64,000 bases of DNA, taken from positions 2,844,501 through 2,908,500 of the forward strand of contig NC_011898.1 of the NCBI RefSeq assembly GCF_000022065.1, in the 5' to 3' direction. A program made the position numbers and the translations under genes. Positions within the stretch are counted from its first letter, which is position 1; the number at the start of each line of letters is the position of its first letter. Of the stretch, positions 17,471 through 27,594 are shown piece by piece. This DNA comes from Ruminiclostridium cellulolyticum H10 (GTDB taxonomy: Bacteria > Bacillota > Clostridia > Acetivibrionales > DSM-1351). The notes below the pieces were generated by a model that ran no database searches, was not told the origin of the DNA, and saw nothing but the letters and a program-made list of their open reading frames with translations.

Positions 17471-19909
17471 CTAACGTGAAATAAGAGTCACTTTATTATG
17501 GATACCATCCAATTCAATTTCGTCATCATTTCGAATTAACCCAAAAGCTCCTGTTACCCCATATAAAGCCGGAATTCCCATTTCTCTTGCAATTATCCCC
17601 ATGTGGTCAAAGGGAGAGCCTTCTTCAAAAATTATTCCTTTTACCCTGCTAAGAACTTCAAGTAAATCTCCGCAGTGTCCGTGGGGTAAAACAAGTATTC
17701 TGTCCTCCTCCAGATAATCCGGCATACCCACATGTACTTTACCCGTTACTTTTTTTCTCAGCCCTGAAATTCCTGACAACGTCACTCCTTCACCATTGTT
17801 TTCCCTATCGGAGGTTTCTCCCGGCTCTTCGTGTCCGTAATTAAAATCACCGGGATCTCTGCCTAAAAACCAAGGAGCGAGCATTCTTCTTTGTTCATTG
17901 TATAATTGCTTTCGGGCTTGGATTTTAGCTTTATAATCTGTATTATTCAAAAGCACAGTCTTAATCTCATCCAGCTTTAAAAAATATATATCTTCGGTAT
18001 TTCCTATTACCCCTTCATCTGCTAATATTTTTGAAGCGGCATCTACGGCAAGCCTGAGATAACCTGATGATGAAAGATCTATATAAAAATTGTGGTTATC
18101 ATTTATAAGGAAGGCTTTTTCAGCCATACTGAGCATTTTTAGAAATTTGCTTTTTTTGCTGTCATCTACTTTTTCTAGAAGTCGTTCTTTTACATTTTCT
18201 TTATTTTTCATTGTTTCATTTATTGTTCCCGACAAGGAATCTGCATCCACAAATAGGAATTCACGTATCCTAGGTAAAACAGCCTGGGGTTTTTCAAGAA
18301 CTACCTTATCCAGACATCGTGAGCCTATTCCTACAGCTGCAAAATCCTCTGCATACATATTTAGTTGACGAATTAATTCTTTTCCACCGGTAACATCACT
18401 TAACCGTGCATATATCAAATCTGTACTGTAACTGGAAAAGAACAGCTTTTTCAATTCAGCATTGTTGTTAATAGTCTTTGCCATTTCGGAAAGGTAAAGC
18501 CTTTCTTTTGTCAATATGCTTATGTTATAAATCAGACTGCAAAAATCATCCAGGCCTATTTCACCGAATTCCTTCCTGCAGTATTCTTTAAAAACATTTA
18601 TATAATTGCCGGACTCAACAATTATCCAATGATACTCCATAGTCTTTTTAATATACGCAAGTGCAAACTCAATAAAATCACAAGCTTCATGTGATGAGAG
18701 CTTTCTTCCTATATAATTTTTCATCTGATTTATCAGATTTAAAAATTCGGGAAGATATATGTCCTGAAATGCAATTTCACCATTATCATATAGTGAGTCC
18801 AGTTTTTCCGCTAATATCCTTCTCAGTTTTTCTGTGTCCAAATTGTCTTCTGCGGGTAAGTCCTTGCTTCTGGTATAAATGTATCCATTTTGGACAGTAA
18901 ACTCATCACAATAGCCATGCCCTGCTTCTGCAGCACCTTTATTAAAATAATGTCTCGACAGTATTGTCACTTCTTCTTCCAGAGGCCTAAAGGGACTCTC
19001 TTCCCATAAAAACCAAGTATATTCAGAACATCCCATTTTTTCATTGTCAACGGGAAAATTTTTGTTTTTAAATGTTGTTATGGGTCTTGCCTGTAATATG
19101 TATATTTTACCGTTACTTTCAGTCCATTCTATGTCCTGATAATATTTTAGTACCTGCTCAACTTTTAAAAATGTATTGAATAGGCTGCCTATCTCTGTAT
19201 CATGAATTTTTTTCATGCTATCAGGTATATTACATTCCAGTACACAACCGTTATTTTTATCGATTTTATACAGTGAAGAAATTGTCTCCCCTACAACAAA
19301 TTTGGAACAGATACCATTTACGACATTTATATCCATCAAATTTTCATTCATATCAATGGTGTCTGCTGTAAAAGTAACCCCTGACATTGTTCCATCAATA
19401 AATTCCTGGACGATTATACCCATTTTCAAATTATCAAGCCCAATGCTATTTTCGCATATATAAGCTAATGCCCTGTCACTGAACAGAGACTGATAGCATT
19501 TTAATATTGCGGCCTTGACTTCATTGACATTATCCAGACCAACGTAGGACTCAAATATTCCTGCCATACTGGAAAAATCCAGGTCTTCGCAAATTGCAGA
19601 TGACCTTACAGCAAATTTTGCATGTGCATTTTCCTGCAAAATTTTATCTAAATGAACATCAATTATATCCTCAACCCTCGAAGGAATTTTACATTCTGCA
19701 ATAAAATCACTTATCTCATTTGATTTTTGAAGATAGTCTTGTTCTTTGTAGCAGAAGTTATTAAAATCCATAATTTCCGAAAAAATCTCTTTTGATAAAG
19801 CAAATCCTCTTGGAACCAAAAACCCATTTTTGAGTAATTTTGCCAACATAACAGCCTTGCTTCCAAAAATACTCTTATTTTCGGTTATTGCCTCTAAGTT
19901 TCCAATCAT
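17471..19909 (-). CDS. PEP-synthase-like phosphotransferase (ATP-grasp + phosphohistidine domain)
   Basis: 812 residues, ATG preceded by AAAGGAG. The N-terminal ~290 residues are a PPDK/PEP-synthase ATP-grasp domain (FGSKAVMLAKLL..VPRGFAL; AVRSSAICEDL near 100; VQEFIDGTMSG). The C-terminal ~90 residues are the swivelling phosphohistidine domain, with the probable phospho-accepting His769 in FDHMGIIAREMGIPAL. The PEP/pyruvate TIM barrel of true PPDK is missing; the ~430-residue middle is instead of the kind seen in rifampin phosphotransferase and related secondary-metabolism enzymes. The expected chemistry is transfer of the ATP beta-phosphate through His to a small molecule, with AMP and phosphate released. 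In this operon, between exporter and radical SAM genes, the acceptor is probably the pathway product or an intermediate, for self-protection (compare the amicoumacin kinase) or activation. The substrate is not known. Confidence 0.8.
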   Translation of the reverse strand: MIGNLEAITENKSIFGSKAVMLAKLLKNGFLVPRGFALSKEIFSEIMDFNNFCYKEQDYLQKSNEISDFIAECKIPSRVEDIIDVHLDKILQENAHAKFAVRSSAICEDLDFSSMAGIFESYVGLDNVNEVKAAILKCYQSLFSDRALAYICENSIGLDNLKMGIIVQEFIDGTMSGVTFTADTIDMNENLMDINVVNGICSKFVVGETISSLYKIDKNNGCVLECNIPDSMKKIHDTEIGSLFNTFLKVEQVLKYYQDIEWTESNGKIYILQARPITTFKNKNFPVDNEKMGCSEYTWFLWEESPFRPLEEEVTILSRHYFNKGAAEAGHGYCDEFTVQNGYIYTRSKDLPAEDNLDTEKLRRILAEKLDSLYDNGEIAFQDIYLPEFLNLINQMKNYIGRKLSSHEACDFIEFALAYIKKTMEYHWIIVESGNYINVFKEYCRKEFGEIGLDDFCSLIYNISILTKERLYLSEMAKTINNNAELKKLFFSSYSTDLIYARLSDVTGGKELIRQLNMYAEDFAAVGIGSRCLDKVVLEKPQAVLPRIREFLFVDADSLSGTINETMKNKENVKERLLEKVDDSKKSKFLKMLSMAEKAFLINDNHNFYIDLSSSGYLRLAVDAASKILADEGVIGNTEDIYFLKLDEIKTVLLNNTDYKAKIQARKQLYNEQRRMLAPWFLGRDPGDFNYGHEEPGETSDRENNGEGVTLSGISGLRKKVTGKVHVGMPDYLEEDRILVLPHGHCGDLLEVLSRVKGIIFEEGSPFDHMGIIAREMGIPALYGVTGAFGLIRNDDEIELDGIHNKVTLISR

Positions 19910-19936
19910 AATAATCTCCTTTTACAAGTTTTATGT

Positions 19937-22900
19937 TCATTTCTCAGAATAGATACTTCCTGTTTCCATTTTGATTATCCTATCTGCACAGTCAAAATAT
20001 CTGTCATCATGGGTGACTGCTATTACACATTTACCGCGGGTCTTTAAGTCCGGCAGCAAGGTTCTGTAAAAGAACCTCTTGAATTCGGGGTCCTGATCAG
20101 CCGCCCACTCATCAAAAAGTAAAACAGGTCTGTCTTCAAGGTAGGTAATTAAAAGTGCAAGCCTCTTTCTCTGCCCGGTAGATAATTTTAACGTATCAAA
20201 TTCACCGTCTTCTATATGAACCTTATCGCTTAAGTGCAGCAGCTCAAGATACTTTTTAATATCATCAGATTTGTTGATAGAATCTACTCCATAAAGCCTT
20301 TTGAATAAATAGAAATCACTGAAAACTGTAGAGAACTTTTCAACCAGTTCGCTAATCTCTGTTTTTACTTCGTTCAGAGTAATTTCACCATTATCAGGCT
20401 GATATAATCCTGTAATGAGCTTAGCCAGTGTTGATTTACCGCTGCCGTTACCTCCCGTGATAAATATAATCTCACCCGATTTGAAGGTACAATCTATTGG
20501 CCCAACCTTGAATGCTTCACTATTTTCGTTTATATAACTGTATTCAACCCCTCGTAATGAAATATTTAGCTTTTCCGATGAATCAGCCCCCAAAGCTTTT
20601 TTTTCATTTTCGGAATCTTCGATGCTCGGAAGCTGTTCTATCAATTCACTTATTCTGCTATAGCTGATCCTCACCTGAAATATATTAGGTATAGTGCTTA
20701 ATAGTCCATGTACAGGCCCTGTCATATAAAGGAAAACCAAAACATAATTTTTTAGTTCAGTATTTTGTATGTTACTTAGGAATACCGGAAAAAAAAACAC
20801 CACAACCCCTATAACCAAGGTAAACATCAACTCACCAATAATAAACACATTATTGAATTTCATGTCTCCGCGTATTCGTTTTTCCTTGTAGATGTAACAT
20901 TTATCTTTCATATCTTCTGAAAATTGCTTCCGTTTGAACTTGTTCAGGTATAATTCTTTAAACCCTCCGGTCAAATCATTTATAAACCCGAAAAATGTAT
21001 TTTGTATGTCCCTTGTCTGTTCCCAAAATTTATTTGCAGACCTCCCCATAACAAAATACAAGCCTGCTGCAACTAGTATTACTATTATAGAAATAATAAG
21101 ACCCATAATATTTATAATTCCAAGGTAGACTAAACAGCATATCAGCGTTACCAGACTTGTAATGCCAGTGATAACAACATTTGCAAAGTTACTGATTACC
21201 TCGGTATCATTGTTCAATCCGGCATAAATTCTACCGTTTTCAATACGCTCTATTGATTGGTATGGTGTATTCAGAATTCTGTCAATCATCATTATACGTT
21301 TTGAATATACATCTTCATTTGTTATATTAACCAGCATGTTTCTCAATAACCTTTGCCCGGCAACATAAATTACTATGCCTGCCATAAAGTATAAAAACAG
21401 GCCTTTTTGAAACTCCCTGCCTCCGTTAACAGCCTGATTTATTATAAATATAATTAAGGCATTTCCGAACCCGCTGAACACGCTTAATATTGCCATTATA
21501 AAAAGTGGCCTGTTATTTTTTTTGTTTTTTTTAAAGAGAAAGTTCAAATTTAAAAATACTATAACCATAATTGCAAGTATGAACAAACTTATGACTGCTG
21601 CCATTAAGGTAAACGGGGCCCACACCTTTACGAAGTCCCAGGGAAGTCCCCAGTATAAAACCTCAGGAATACTATACAGGCAGTAGCCGAAGCCAAGTAT
21701 AAAAACCGCTGATAGTATGGTACTGACAAAGCATTTGATTTTACTTCCCTCAAATTTTCTATTACCTTTTAATATCTGGAAAATAAAATGTAAAATCAGA
21801 ACAAGAAGAATTATTATAATTGAAACCGCAATACAACTAATTGTAACTGAAACATTATCTATAATTAAATATATATCATCCTGCGGAGCTGCCGTTTCCC
21901 TGTCCAGTATAATATCAATAATTCCCTGTCCCAAGGTTTGTACATAGCTTGAATTAAGATTTGCCAGAACTGCTACTCCAAGCTTTTCTTCAGGTCTGAA
22001 AACAATAAATGAAGAATAATTGGGATTACTACCGCCGTGAGAAAGCTCACCACCGCCGCTTTGAAAAACGGACCAGCCGGCTGCATATGAAGAGCCGTCA
22101 ACATAAGGCCTCACAGACCTGTTTGGAATATGTGATTCCTGAATAAGCTTTTTATCATTTACACTATTGCTTGTTCCCATCTGTATTTTCAGCCATCCAG
22201 CAATATCATTTATATTTGATATCAAATATCCTGCCGGAGTGTTTCCCCTGTATATGGGTGCATTATATTCCAGCGGCCTTAAAAACCCTACTTTGTAGCC
22301 CTTGGCTATAACACCTTTCTTACTGGCCTGTTCTCTGAAAAGAAACGTGTTGTTAAGACCATATGTTTTAACTATATTATCATGCATGTACTTCTCATAG
22401 CTTTCTCCCGTAACAATTTTTATCAGCAGTCCTAACACATCGTAGTTTATAGTTGCGTATGAATATTCCGTCCCGGGATAATATTGAAGCTCACTGCCCA
22501 CAAGAGTTTTTACAGTATTTTCTAAAGCATTCTCTCTCTGGTCTGGCTTTATGTAACCTATTGATTCAAAGGGAATTCCGCTTGTATGGTGCAGAAATTG
22601 TTCAACAGTAATATCAACAGCCTCTCCTTTATATTTCAACTTGAGCCAGGGTATGTATTTATTTATTGAATCCTCCAATTTTATGAGTCCCTTTTCCTGA
22701 AGCTGCAAAATTCCAATGCCAGTGAAGGCTTTACTGTTTGAGCCTAGCTCAAACAATGTATTTTCAGTTACCTTTTCTTTCCTCTTTAAATCCGAATAGC
22801 CAAAGCTACTTTTATAAATATCTCTGTCATCCTTTACTACAACAACAGACAAACCCGGTATTTTACCTGATTTCATATATTTGTGTATATGATCTTCAAT

Positions 22901-23035
22901 TCTGTCTACTATAGCCTTTTCAAGCTTATCTGTTTCAGTTTTGTCTTTTACCGTTTCTGCCGCCAAAACATTCAGGGGGGTGAGAAAAAACAAAACCGCA
23001 AGCAGTAAACAAATACCATTTTTTGTTAATTTCAT
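19937..23035 (-). CDS. Peptidase S12 (ClbP/ZmaM-like) fused to SyrD/PvdE-type ABC exporter
   Basis: 1032 residues, ATG after TAGGAG. An N-terminal signal/TM segment (about 5-25) leads into an extracytoplasmic serine-hydrolase domain (about 38-385). Its S12 motifs are Ser99-x-x-Lys102 (ELGSNSKAFTG), Tyr193 (YSYATINYDVLG) and His333-Gly-Gly. Three hydrophobic helices follow (about 396-418, 434-452, 470-495), the arrangement known from ClbP. Next comes an ABC transmembrane region (about 505-790) and a nucleotide-binding domain (about 815-1032) with Walker A GGNGSGKST, signature LSTGQRKR and the cyclic-peptide-exporter hallmark FDEWAADQDPEF. Fusion of a D-asparaginyl prodrug peptidase to an ABC transporter is the architecture described for ZmaM of zwittermicin biosynthesis. 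With the Asn C-A-PCP-E NRPS directly upstream, the likely role is export and removal of an N-acyl-D-Asn cap outside the membrane. The peptide specificity is inferred from context. Confidence 0.85.
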   Translation of the reverse strand: MKLTKNGICLLLAVLFFLTPLNVLAAETVKDKTETDKLEKAIVDRIEDHIHKYMKSGKIPGLSVVVVKDDRDIYKSSFGYSDLKRKEKVTENTLFELGSNSKAFTGIGILQLQEKGLIKLEDSINKYIPWLKLKYKGEAVDITVEQFLHHTSGIPFESIGYIKPDQRENALENTVKTLVGSELQYYPGTEYSYATINYDVLGLLIKIVTGESYEKYMHDNIVKTYGLNNTFLFREQASKKGVIAKGYKVGFLRPLEYNAPIYRGNTPAGYLISNINDIAGWLKIQMGTSNSVNDKKLIQESHIPNRSVRPYVDGSSYAAGWSVFQSGGGELSHGGSNPNYSSFIVFRPEEKLGVAVLANLNSSYVQTLGQGIIDIILDRETAAPQDDIYLIIDNVSVTISCIAVSIIIILLVLILHFIFQILKGNRKFEGSKIKCFVSTILSAVFILGFGYCLYSIPEVLYWGLPWDFVKVWAPFTLMAAVISLFILAIMVIVFLNLNFLFKKNKKNNRPLFIMAILSVFSGFGNALIIFIINQAVNGGREFQKGLFLYFMAGIVIYVAGQRLLRNMLVNITNEDVYSKRIMMIDRILNTPYQSIERIENGRIYAGLNNDTEVISNFANVVITGITSLVTLICCLVYLGIINIMGLIISIIVILVAAGLYFVMGRSANKFWEQTRDIQNTFFGFINDLTGGFKELYLNKFKRKQFSEDMKDKCYIYKEKRIRGDMKFNNVFIIGELMFTLVIGVVVFFFPVFLSNIQNTELKNYVLVFLYMTGPVHGLLSTIPNIFQVRISYSRISELIEQLPSIEDSENEKKALGADSSEKLNISLRGVEYSYINENSEAFKVGPIDCTFKSGEIIFITGGNGSGKSTLAKLITGLYQPDNGEITLNEVKTEISELVEKFSTVFSDFYLFKRLYGVDSINKSDDIKKYLELLHLSDKVHIEDGEFDTLKLSTGQRKRLALLITYLEDRPVLLFDEWAADQDPEFKRFFYRTLLPDLKTRGKCVIAVTHDDRYFDCADRIIKMETGSIYSEK

Positions 23036-23065
23036 TTTTAAATACTCCTATTTATATTTATTCAA

Positions 23066-26000
23066 CTAGCTGAAAAGGCTGTCAAGTTCTGTTTGTGAAA
23101 TACCTATAGTATCGAAATCAGATGTTGTAAACTCAACCGTTTTACGATTACAACAGTGTTCTATGACCTGCTTCAAGTTATTTATAAAACTAATCAGGAA
23201 GGTTTCCATGGTTACTTTTTTAAATTTATTATCACTGAACAATACCTCTATTTTCAGCCTGTCATTTACAACTATCGCATTTATATCAATTAATGCTGTC
23301 ATTACATTATTTCTGCTGCAATCCAGGCCTGTGTCCCCATACCTTATACAAAACAGGTCATTTTCAAAATTTGTCCCAAAATCTCCAAGATAATTAAATC
23401 TGATTTGTTTTTTTTGCAAGTCGCTTCTGTCTATCTTGTTACTATTCTCTCTTAGCTGATTCTTAATTGTTTTAATCACCTGAGAAAGCTCACCGTGCTC
23501 TATCTCCAGCCTAAATACATCCATTTCGGTAAACCACCCTACAGTTCTGGTAAAATTAAAATCACCCGCCAACTCCTTACGCCCATGGCTTTCAATTTCC
23601 AAATACACAGTATTGAATTTCGTTTTTTCACTTATTGTTTTTGCTAAGGCGACTATAAGCAAATCATTAGTATTTGTATTGTATGCACCGTTGGCCTTCA
23701 GAAGCAACTTTCGTGTCTCTTCGTCTGTTAGCTCTCCTTTTACCGTACTGCTGAATTCCATGAGATCATGACCTTTGTCAAAATCCACCGGATAGCAGTA
23801 CTCACACAAACCCGGTTTACATCTTTCTTTCAGCTCTGCTGAGTTATTTGATGCCACTTGGAGAAGTTCGGCCCATATTTGGTATGAGTGGGTTTTTTCA
23901 GGAAGTACTATTTCCGAAGAATTACTCAGTTGTTTTAGCATTGTATAAATATCTTCCAGTATTATTCTCCACGAAACACCGTCAACAATCAGATGGTGTG
24001 CCGTAATCAATAAAAATTTCTCATTTTCAGATAGCCAGAAAACACATACTTTAATTAAAATACTTTTTTCAAGCTCCAAACTTGCCTTAAGTTCCTCACT
24101 GATTTTTTCAATGGCTTCTGACTGTTTGTACGGCTTACATTCTGACAAATCATATTCCTTGATATGAAATGGCTGCTCCAGATAATCATTGTTGTAGAAC
24201 AGTTCTTCTGTCTCTTTATTGTAGTTAACCCTCAAAATATCATGATGGCGAATCAGATTCTCAAAAACAGTCTGAAGTGCTTTCACATCGTAGGTTCTTT
24301 TGAGTTCCAACAAAACACTTTGGTTATAATAGCTTGGTTCCGCAAAACCTTGCCTGAAAAACCATGCAGTTATAGGTGTGTGTCTGATGCTTCCCTTGCA
24401 TGGCTCTGTATCCACCATACCTACTCCGATTTTTTCAATATTCAAAGCCATATCTTTAATTAAAGGATTTGACATTATATCCTTTACCTTCAATCTGAAA
24501 CCATTATCGTTAAGCTTTGAAGCAATCTGTATTGCCTTGATCGAATCTCCCCCCAAACGGTAAAAGTTCTGCCTTATACTCACTCTTTCAAGGTTCAAGA
24601 CTTCAGAAATTGCTGTAACAAGTTCTTTTTCATTTTCAGTTCTACTTGGAACAAATTCTTCCTCTTCAGTACTGTCTTCATTAGGTTTCGGCAAAAGAGC
24701 TTTGTTTATCTTACCGTTAACGGTCAATGGAATTTTATCCACGTTGATAAAGTATAACGGCAACATATAATCGGGCAGATACCCCTGCAGATGCTCTCTT
24801 AATTCTTGTTCGGATACTTCACTTTTATTTACAATATATGCACATAGGTATTTTTCATTATTTCTGTCTTGGAGAGATATTACAACTGCCGCTCCTACTC
24901 CCCTATGATTTAGCAGACATTCTTCTATTTCCCCTGTTTCAATACGGTGTCCATGTATTTTTACCTGATAATCCAATCTGCCTGCATATTCAATTTTCCC
25001 ATTTTTAAGGAGTCTTCCTGAATCACCGGTTTTATACATTCTCTTTCCCTTCAAGAATGGATTGGTAATAAACCTTTCTCTTGTTTGTTCAGGCCTATTC
25101 AAGTAGCCTCTTGCAACCCCGTCGCCTGAAATATATAATTCGCCCTCTGTATCTGCAGGCACTGGATTTAGGTTTCCGTCCAAAATGTAGACCTGTACAT
25201 TTTTAGCCGGAATTCCTATTGGAACTGATGTCCCGGTATCTTTAGAATAATCATATTTATGTATCATACATCCTACTACAGTTTCTGTAGGACCATATTC
25301 ATTATATATTTCTATATTACCTCCAAAGCTTTCATATATAGCTTGTACAAGTTTTACCTTTAAATCATCTCCTCCAACAATAAACCTTTTTACCGTGGAT
25401 TTTTTATTGTCCATATCTTTAAGCAGAGACAAATGGGCCGGGGTGAGTTTGATGACAGTCGACTTATTCTCTCTCATAATTCTATAAAGTACGTATTCCT
25501 CATCCTCACTGTTCCCGTCGTATACAATAATTTTGCTTCCACTTATTAAAGGAGTGAAAATTGATGTCACTGTTAAGTCAAATGCAAGTGATGAGTAAAG
25601 TGGGAACACTTCAACGCTATCTTTTATGTACATTTTTTTAGCCCACCAGATGTAATTCACAAGACCCCGGTGCTCGATCATGACTCCCTTTGGCCTTCCT
25701 GTGGAACCTGACGTATAAATTACATACGCCAAATCATCGGGCCTGTTAACTAATCCCGGATTTACAGCTGTGCTTTTATATATACTTTCATCTTTTAAAT
25801 CAATTATGTCACCGTCAAAATTCAGGCTTTTTCCTATTTCCACATTTGTTAGAAGCAAACAGGCCTCTGAGTCTTCAAGCATATAGTTTACCCTTTCAAC
25901 CGGATACGTAGGGTCAATAGGGAGATAAGCCCCTCCTGCTTTCAAAATACCCAAGATTGCAATTACTGTTTCTATGGAATGGGAAGTAGCAAGGCCGACT

Positions 26001-27538
26001 ATTTTTTCCCGTTTTATACCTCTTTTAATAAGATACCCGGCAAGTCCATTGGCCTTTTCATTTAACTCTTTATAGGTAATTTCTGTAGAATTGAAAACAA
26101 CAGCTGGCTTGTCAGCTGACCTTTCTACCTCATCTTCGAAGAGCTGATATATGGTTTTCTCATTGGGATATTCCGTTTGGGTAGCGTTGAATAAATATAC
26201 TATCTTATTATTCTCTTCCTCGGATAAAAGGCTTAGATTGCCTATTTTTTTAGATGGATTTTTTATTATCTGATTTATTAGATTTAAAAGTCTTATATAC
26301 ATTTCGGCAATTTGTTCATCGGTATAATCATTTACTTTATAGTCAAAATCCAGTATCAGACTTTCGGACCATTCTTTGATAACCAATTGAAAGGAGTAGG
26401 TTTGCTTTCCATTATAAAATTCAACATTTTCTATAGGGAAGTCATTTAGTTCCGAGTTTAGCTTTGTATTATAGTAGTTGATACAGACATTAAACAAGCT
26501 TCCATAACCCTTTTTCTTTAATTCCAAGTCCTGTACAAGAAATTCGTAGGGGTATTTCTGGTTGAAATAACACTCCTTCAACTGTTCACTTACTTTAGAC
26601 ATGGTTTCTGTTATACTTGAATTATTATCAATACAATACCGAAATGGCATTGTACTTGTAAACATGCCAAACATACTCTTCTCTTTCTTGCCTGACCTGT
26701 TCAAAACAGGTGTGCCAATGATAATATCCTTTTGCTGAGAAGTTTTGTATAAATATATCAAATAAAGTGTAACAAAAAAGGCGTTAAGAGAATACTTGTT
26801 TTCAGCTGAAAACGAGTTTATTCCCGTAGATATTGACGGTTCCAATTCAAAGGTCTTTCTTTTTCCTTCTATTGAATCTGAGTTCTTAGTTGTTACGACC
26901 TCCGGAAGCTCTTTGAACTTTTCATTCCAGAAAGCTTTGTTCTTTTGAAACCGATCAGAAGAGATATATTTCTTTTCTATATCAATGTATCCTATGTACG
27001 ATTCACCGCCTGAATCATTATCAATCTCTTCCTCATTAATTAACTTCATATAGCTGTCACAAATCTGTTGGGTCATTATATTAATGGACCATCCATCAGC
27101 TATAATATGATGAAACTTTGCCAGGTAACCATTATCATTATCAGAAAGCTTAAACATAGCAAAATAAAAAAGCCCTCTGTTTTCCTTTGCAAATGGCTTT
27201 TCGGCTTGTTTATCAACCCACTTATTAAATTCTTTTTCCGGATTTTCGTATTGTGTAAAATCAAACAGGTCTAATTTTATCTTTTCATAGTCGCTTACAT
27301 ACTGCTTAACCTGTCCATTTTTTTCAATAAACCTCAATCTGAGTCCTTCATTTCTTTTTATCAGCAAATTTATAGCTTTTTCAAGTATGCTGAAATCAAT
27401 AGTACCTTTTACCCTTACGGGCCCACCAATATTATATAAGGATGTCCCCGGATATATTTTTTCCATATACCATATTCGCTTTTGGGGATGTGTTAGCGGA
27501 TATAAAACTCTGTCATTACTAAAACAAATACCATCCAT
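23066..27538 (-). CDS. NRPS C-A(Asn)-PCP-E: acyl-D-asparagine initiation module
   Basis: About 1490 residues from the ATG at 27538 (GTGAGG ribosome site 10 nt upstream; the upstream GTG at 27553 would overlap it). Domains: condensation about 10-435 (HHIIADG near 143), adenylation about 455-940 (TSGSTGRPKG, NEYGPTET), PCP with LGGDS near residue 1000, and a C-terminal epimerisation domain about 1080-1475 recognisable by HHLIVDGVSW, ESHGR, RTVGWFT and FNYLGDF. Selectivity residues aligned to GrsA are D-L-T-K-I-G-E-V-G-K; the standard Asn code is D-L-T-K-L-G-E-V-G-K, so only position 299 differs, conservatively. A single C-A-PCP-E protein that makes N-acyl-D-Asn is the first step in colibactin, xenocoumacin and zwittermicin pathways. 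As the first assembly-line gene of the operon it should therefore acylate Asn with a fatty acyl group, epimerise it and pass it to the Tyr module. The acyl donor is not identifiable here. Confidence 0.92.
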   Translation of the reverse strand: MDGICFSNDRVLYPLTHPQKRIWYMEKIYPGTSLYNIGGPVRVKGTIDFSILEKAINLLIKRNEGLRLRFIEKNGQVKQYVSDYEKIKLDLFDFTQYENPEKEFNKWVDKQAEKPFAKENRGLFYFAMFKLSDNDNGYLAKFHHIIADGWSINIMTQQICDSYMKLINEEEIDNDSGGESYIGYIDIEKKYISSDRFQKNKAFWNEKFKELPEVVTTKNSDSIEGKRKTFELEPSISTGINSFSAENKYSLNAFFVTLYLIYLYKTSQQKDIIIGTPVLNRSGKKEKSMFGMFTSTMPFRYCIDNNSSITETMSKVSEQLKECYFNQKYPYEFLVQDLELKKKGYGSLFNVCINYYNTKLNSELNDFPIENVEFYNGKQTYSFQLVIKEWSESLILDFDYKVNDYTDEQIAEMYIRLLNLINQIIKNPSKKIGNLSLLSEEENNKIVYLFNATQTEYPNEKTIYQLFEDEVERSADKPAVVFNSTEITYKELNEKANGLAGYLIKRGIKREKIVGLATSHSIETVIAILGILKAGGAYLPIDPTYPVERVNYMLEDSEACLLLTNVEIGKSLNFDGDIIDLKDESIYKSTAVNPGLVNRPDDLAYVIYTSGSTGRPKGVMIEHRGLVNYIWWAKKMYIKDSVEVFPLYSSLAFDLTVTSIFTPLISGSKIIVYDGNSEDEEYVLYRIMRENKSTVIKLTPAHLSLLKDMDNKKSTVKRFIVGGDDLKVKLVQAIYESFGGNIEIYNEYGPTETVVGCMIHKYDYSKDTGTSVPIGIPAKNVQVYILDGNLNPVPADTEGELYISGDGVARGYLNRPEQTRERFITNPFLKGKRMYKTGDSGRLLKNGKIEYAGRLDYQVKIHGHRIETGEIEECLLNHRGVGAAVVISLQDRNNEKYLCAYIVNKSEVSEQELREHLQGYLPDYMLPLYFINVDKIPLTVNGKINKALLPKPNEDSTEEEEFVPSRTENEKELVTAISEVLNLERVSIRQNFYRLGGDSIKAIQIASKLNDNGFRLKVKDIMSNPLIKDMALNIEKIGVGMVDTEPCKGSIRHTPITAWFFRQGFAEPSYYNQSVLLELKRTYDVKALQTVFENLIRHHDILRVNYNKETEELFYNNDYLEQPFHIKEYDLSECKPYKQSEAIEKISEELKASLELEKSILIKVCVFWLSENEKFLLITAHHLIVDGVSWRIILEDIYTMLKQLSNSSEIVLPEKTHSYQIWAELLQVASNNSAELKERCKPGLCEYCYPVDFDKGHDLMEFSSTVKGELTDEETRKLLLKANGAYNTNTNDLLIVALAKTISEKTKFNTVYLEIESHGRKELAGDFNFTRTVGWFTEMDVFRLEIEHGELSQVIKTIKNQLRENSNKIDRSDLQKKQIRFNYLGDFGTNFENDLFCIRYGDTGLDCSRNNVMTALIDINAIVVNDRLKIEVLFSDNKFKKVTMETFLISFINNLKQVIEHCCNRKTVEFTTSDFDTIGISQTELDSLFS

Positions 27539-27594
27539 AATAATAAACCTCACTTATCAGCTCATTAATTTAAAAATGAAGGTTGTACAAAAAA

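Noticed and set aside
19937-23035. Calling the fusion gene a beta-lactamase resistance determinant
   Set aside because: The serine-hydrolase domain resembles class C enzymes, but its three following TM helices, the SyrD-type ABC half and the adjacent Asn C-A-PCP-E NRPS fit a prodrug peptidase-exporter better.
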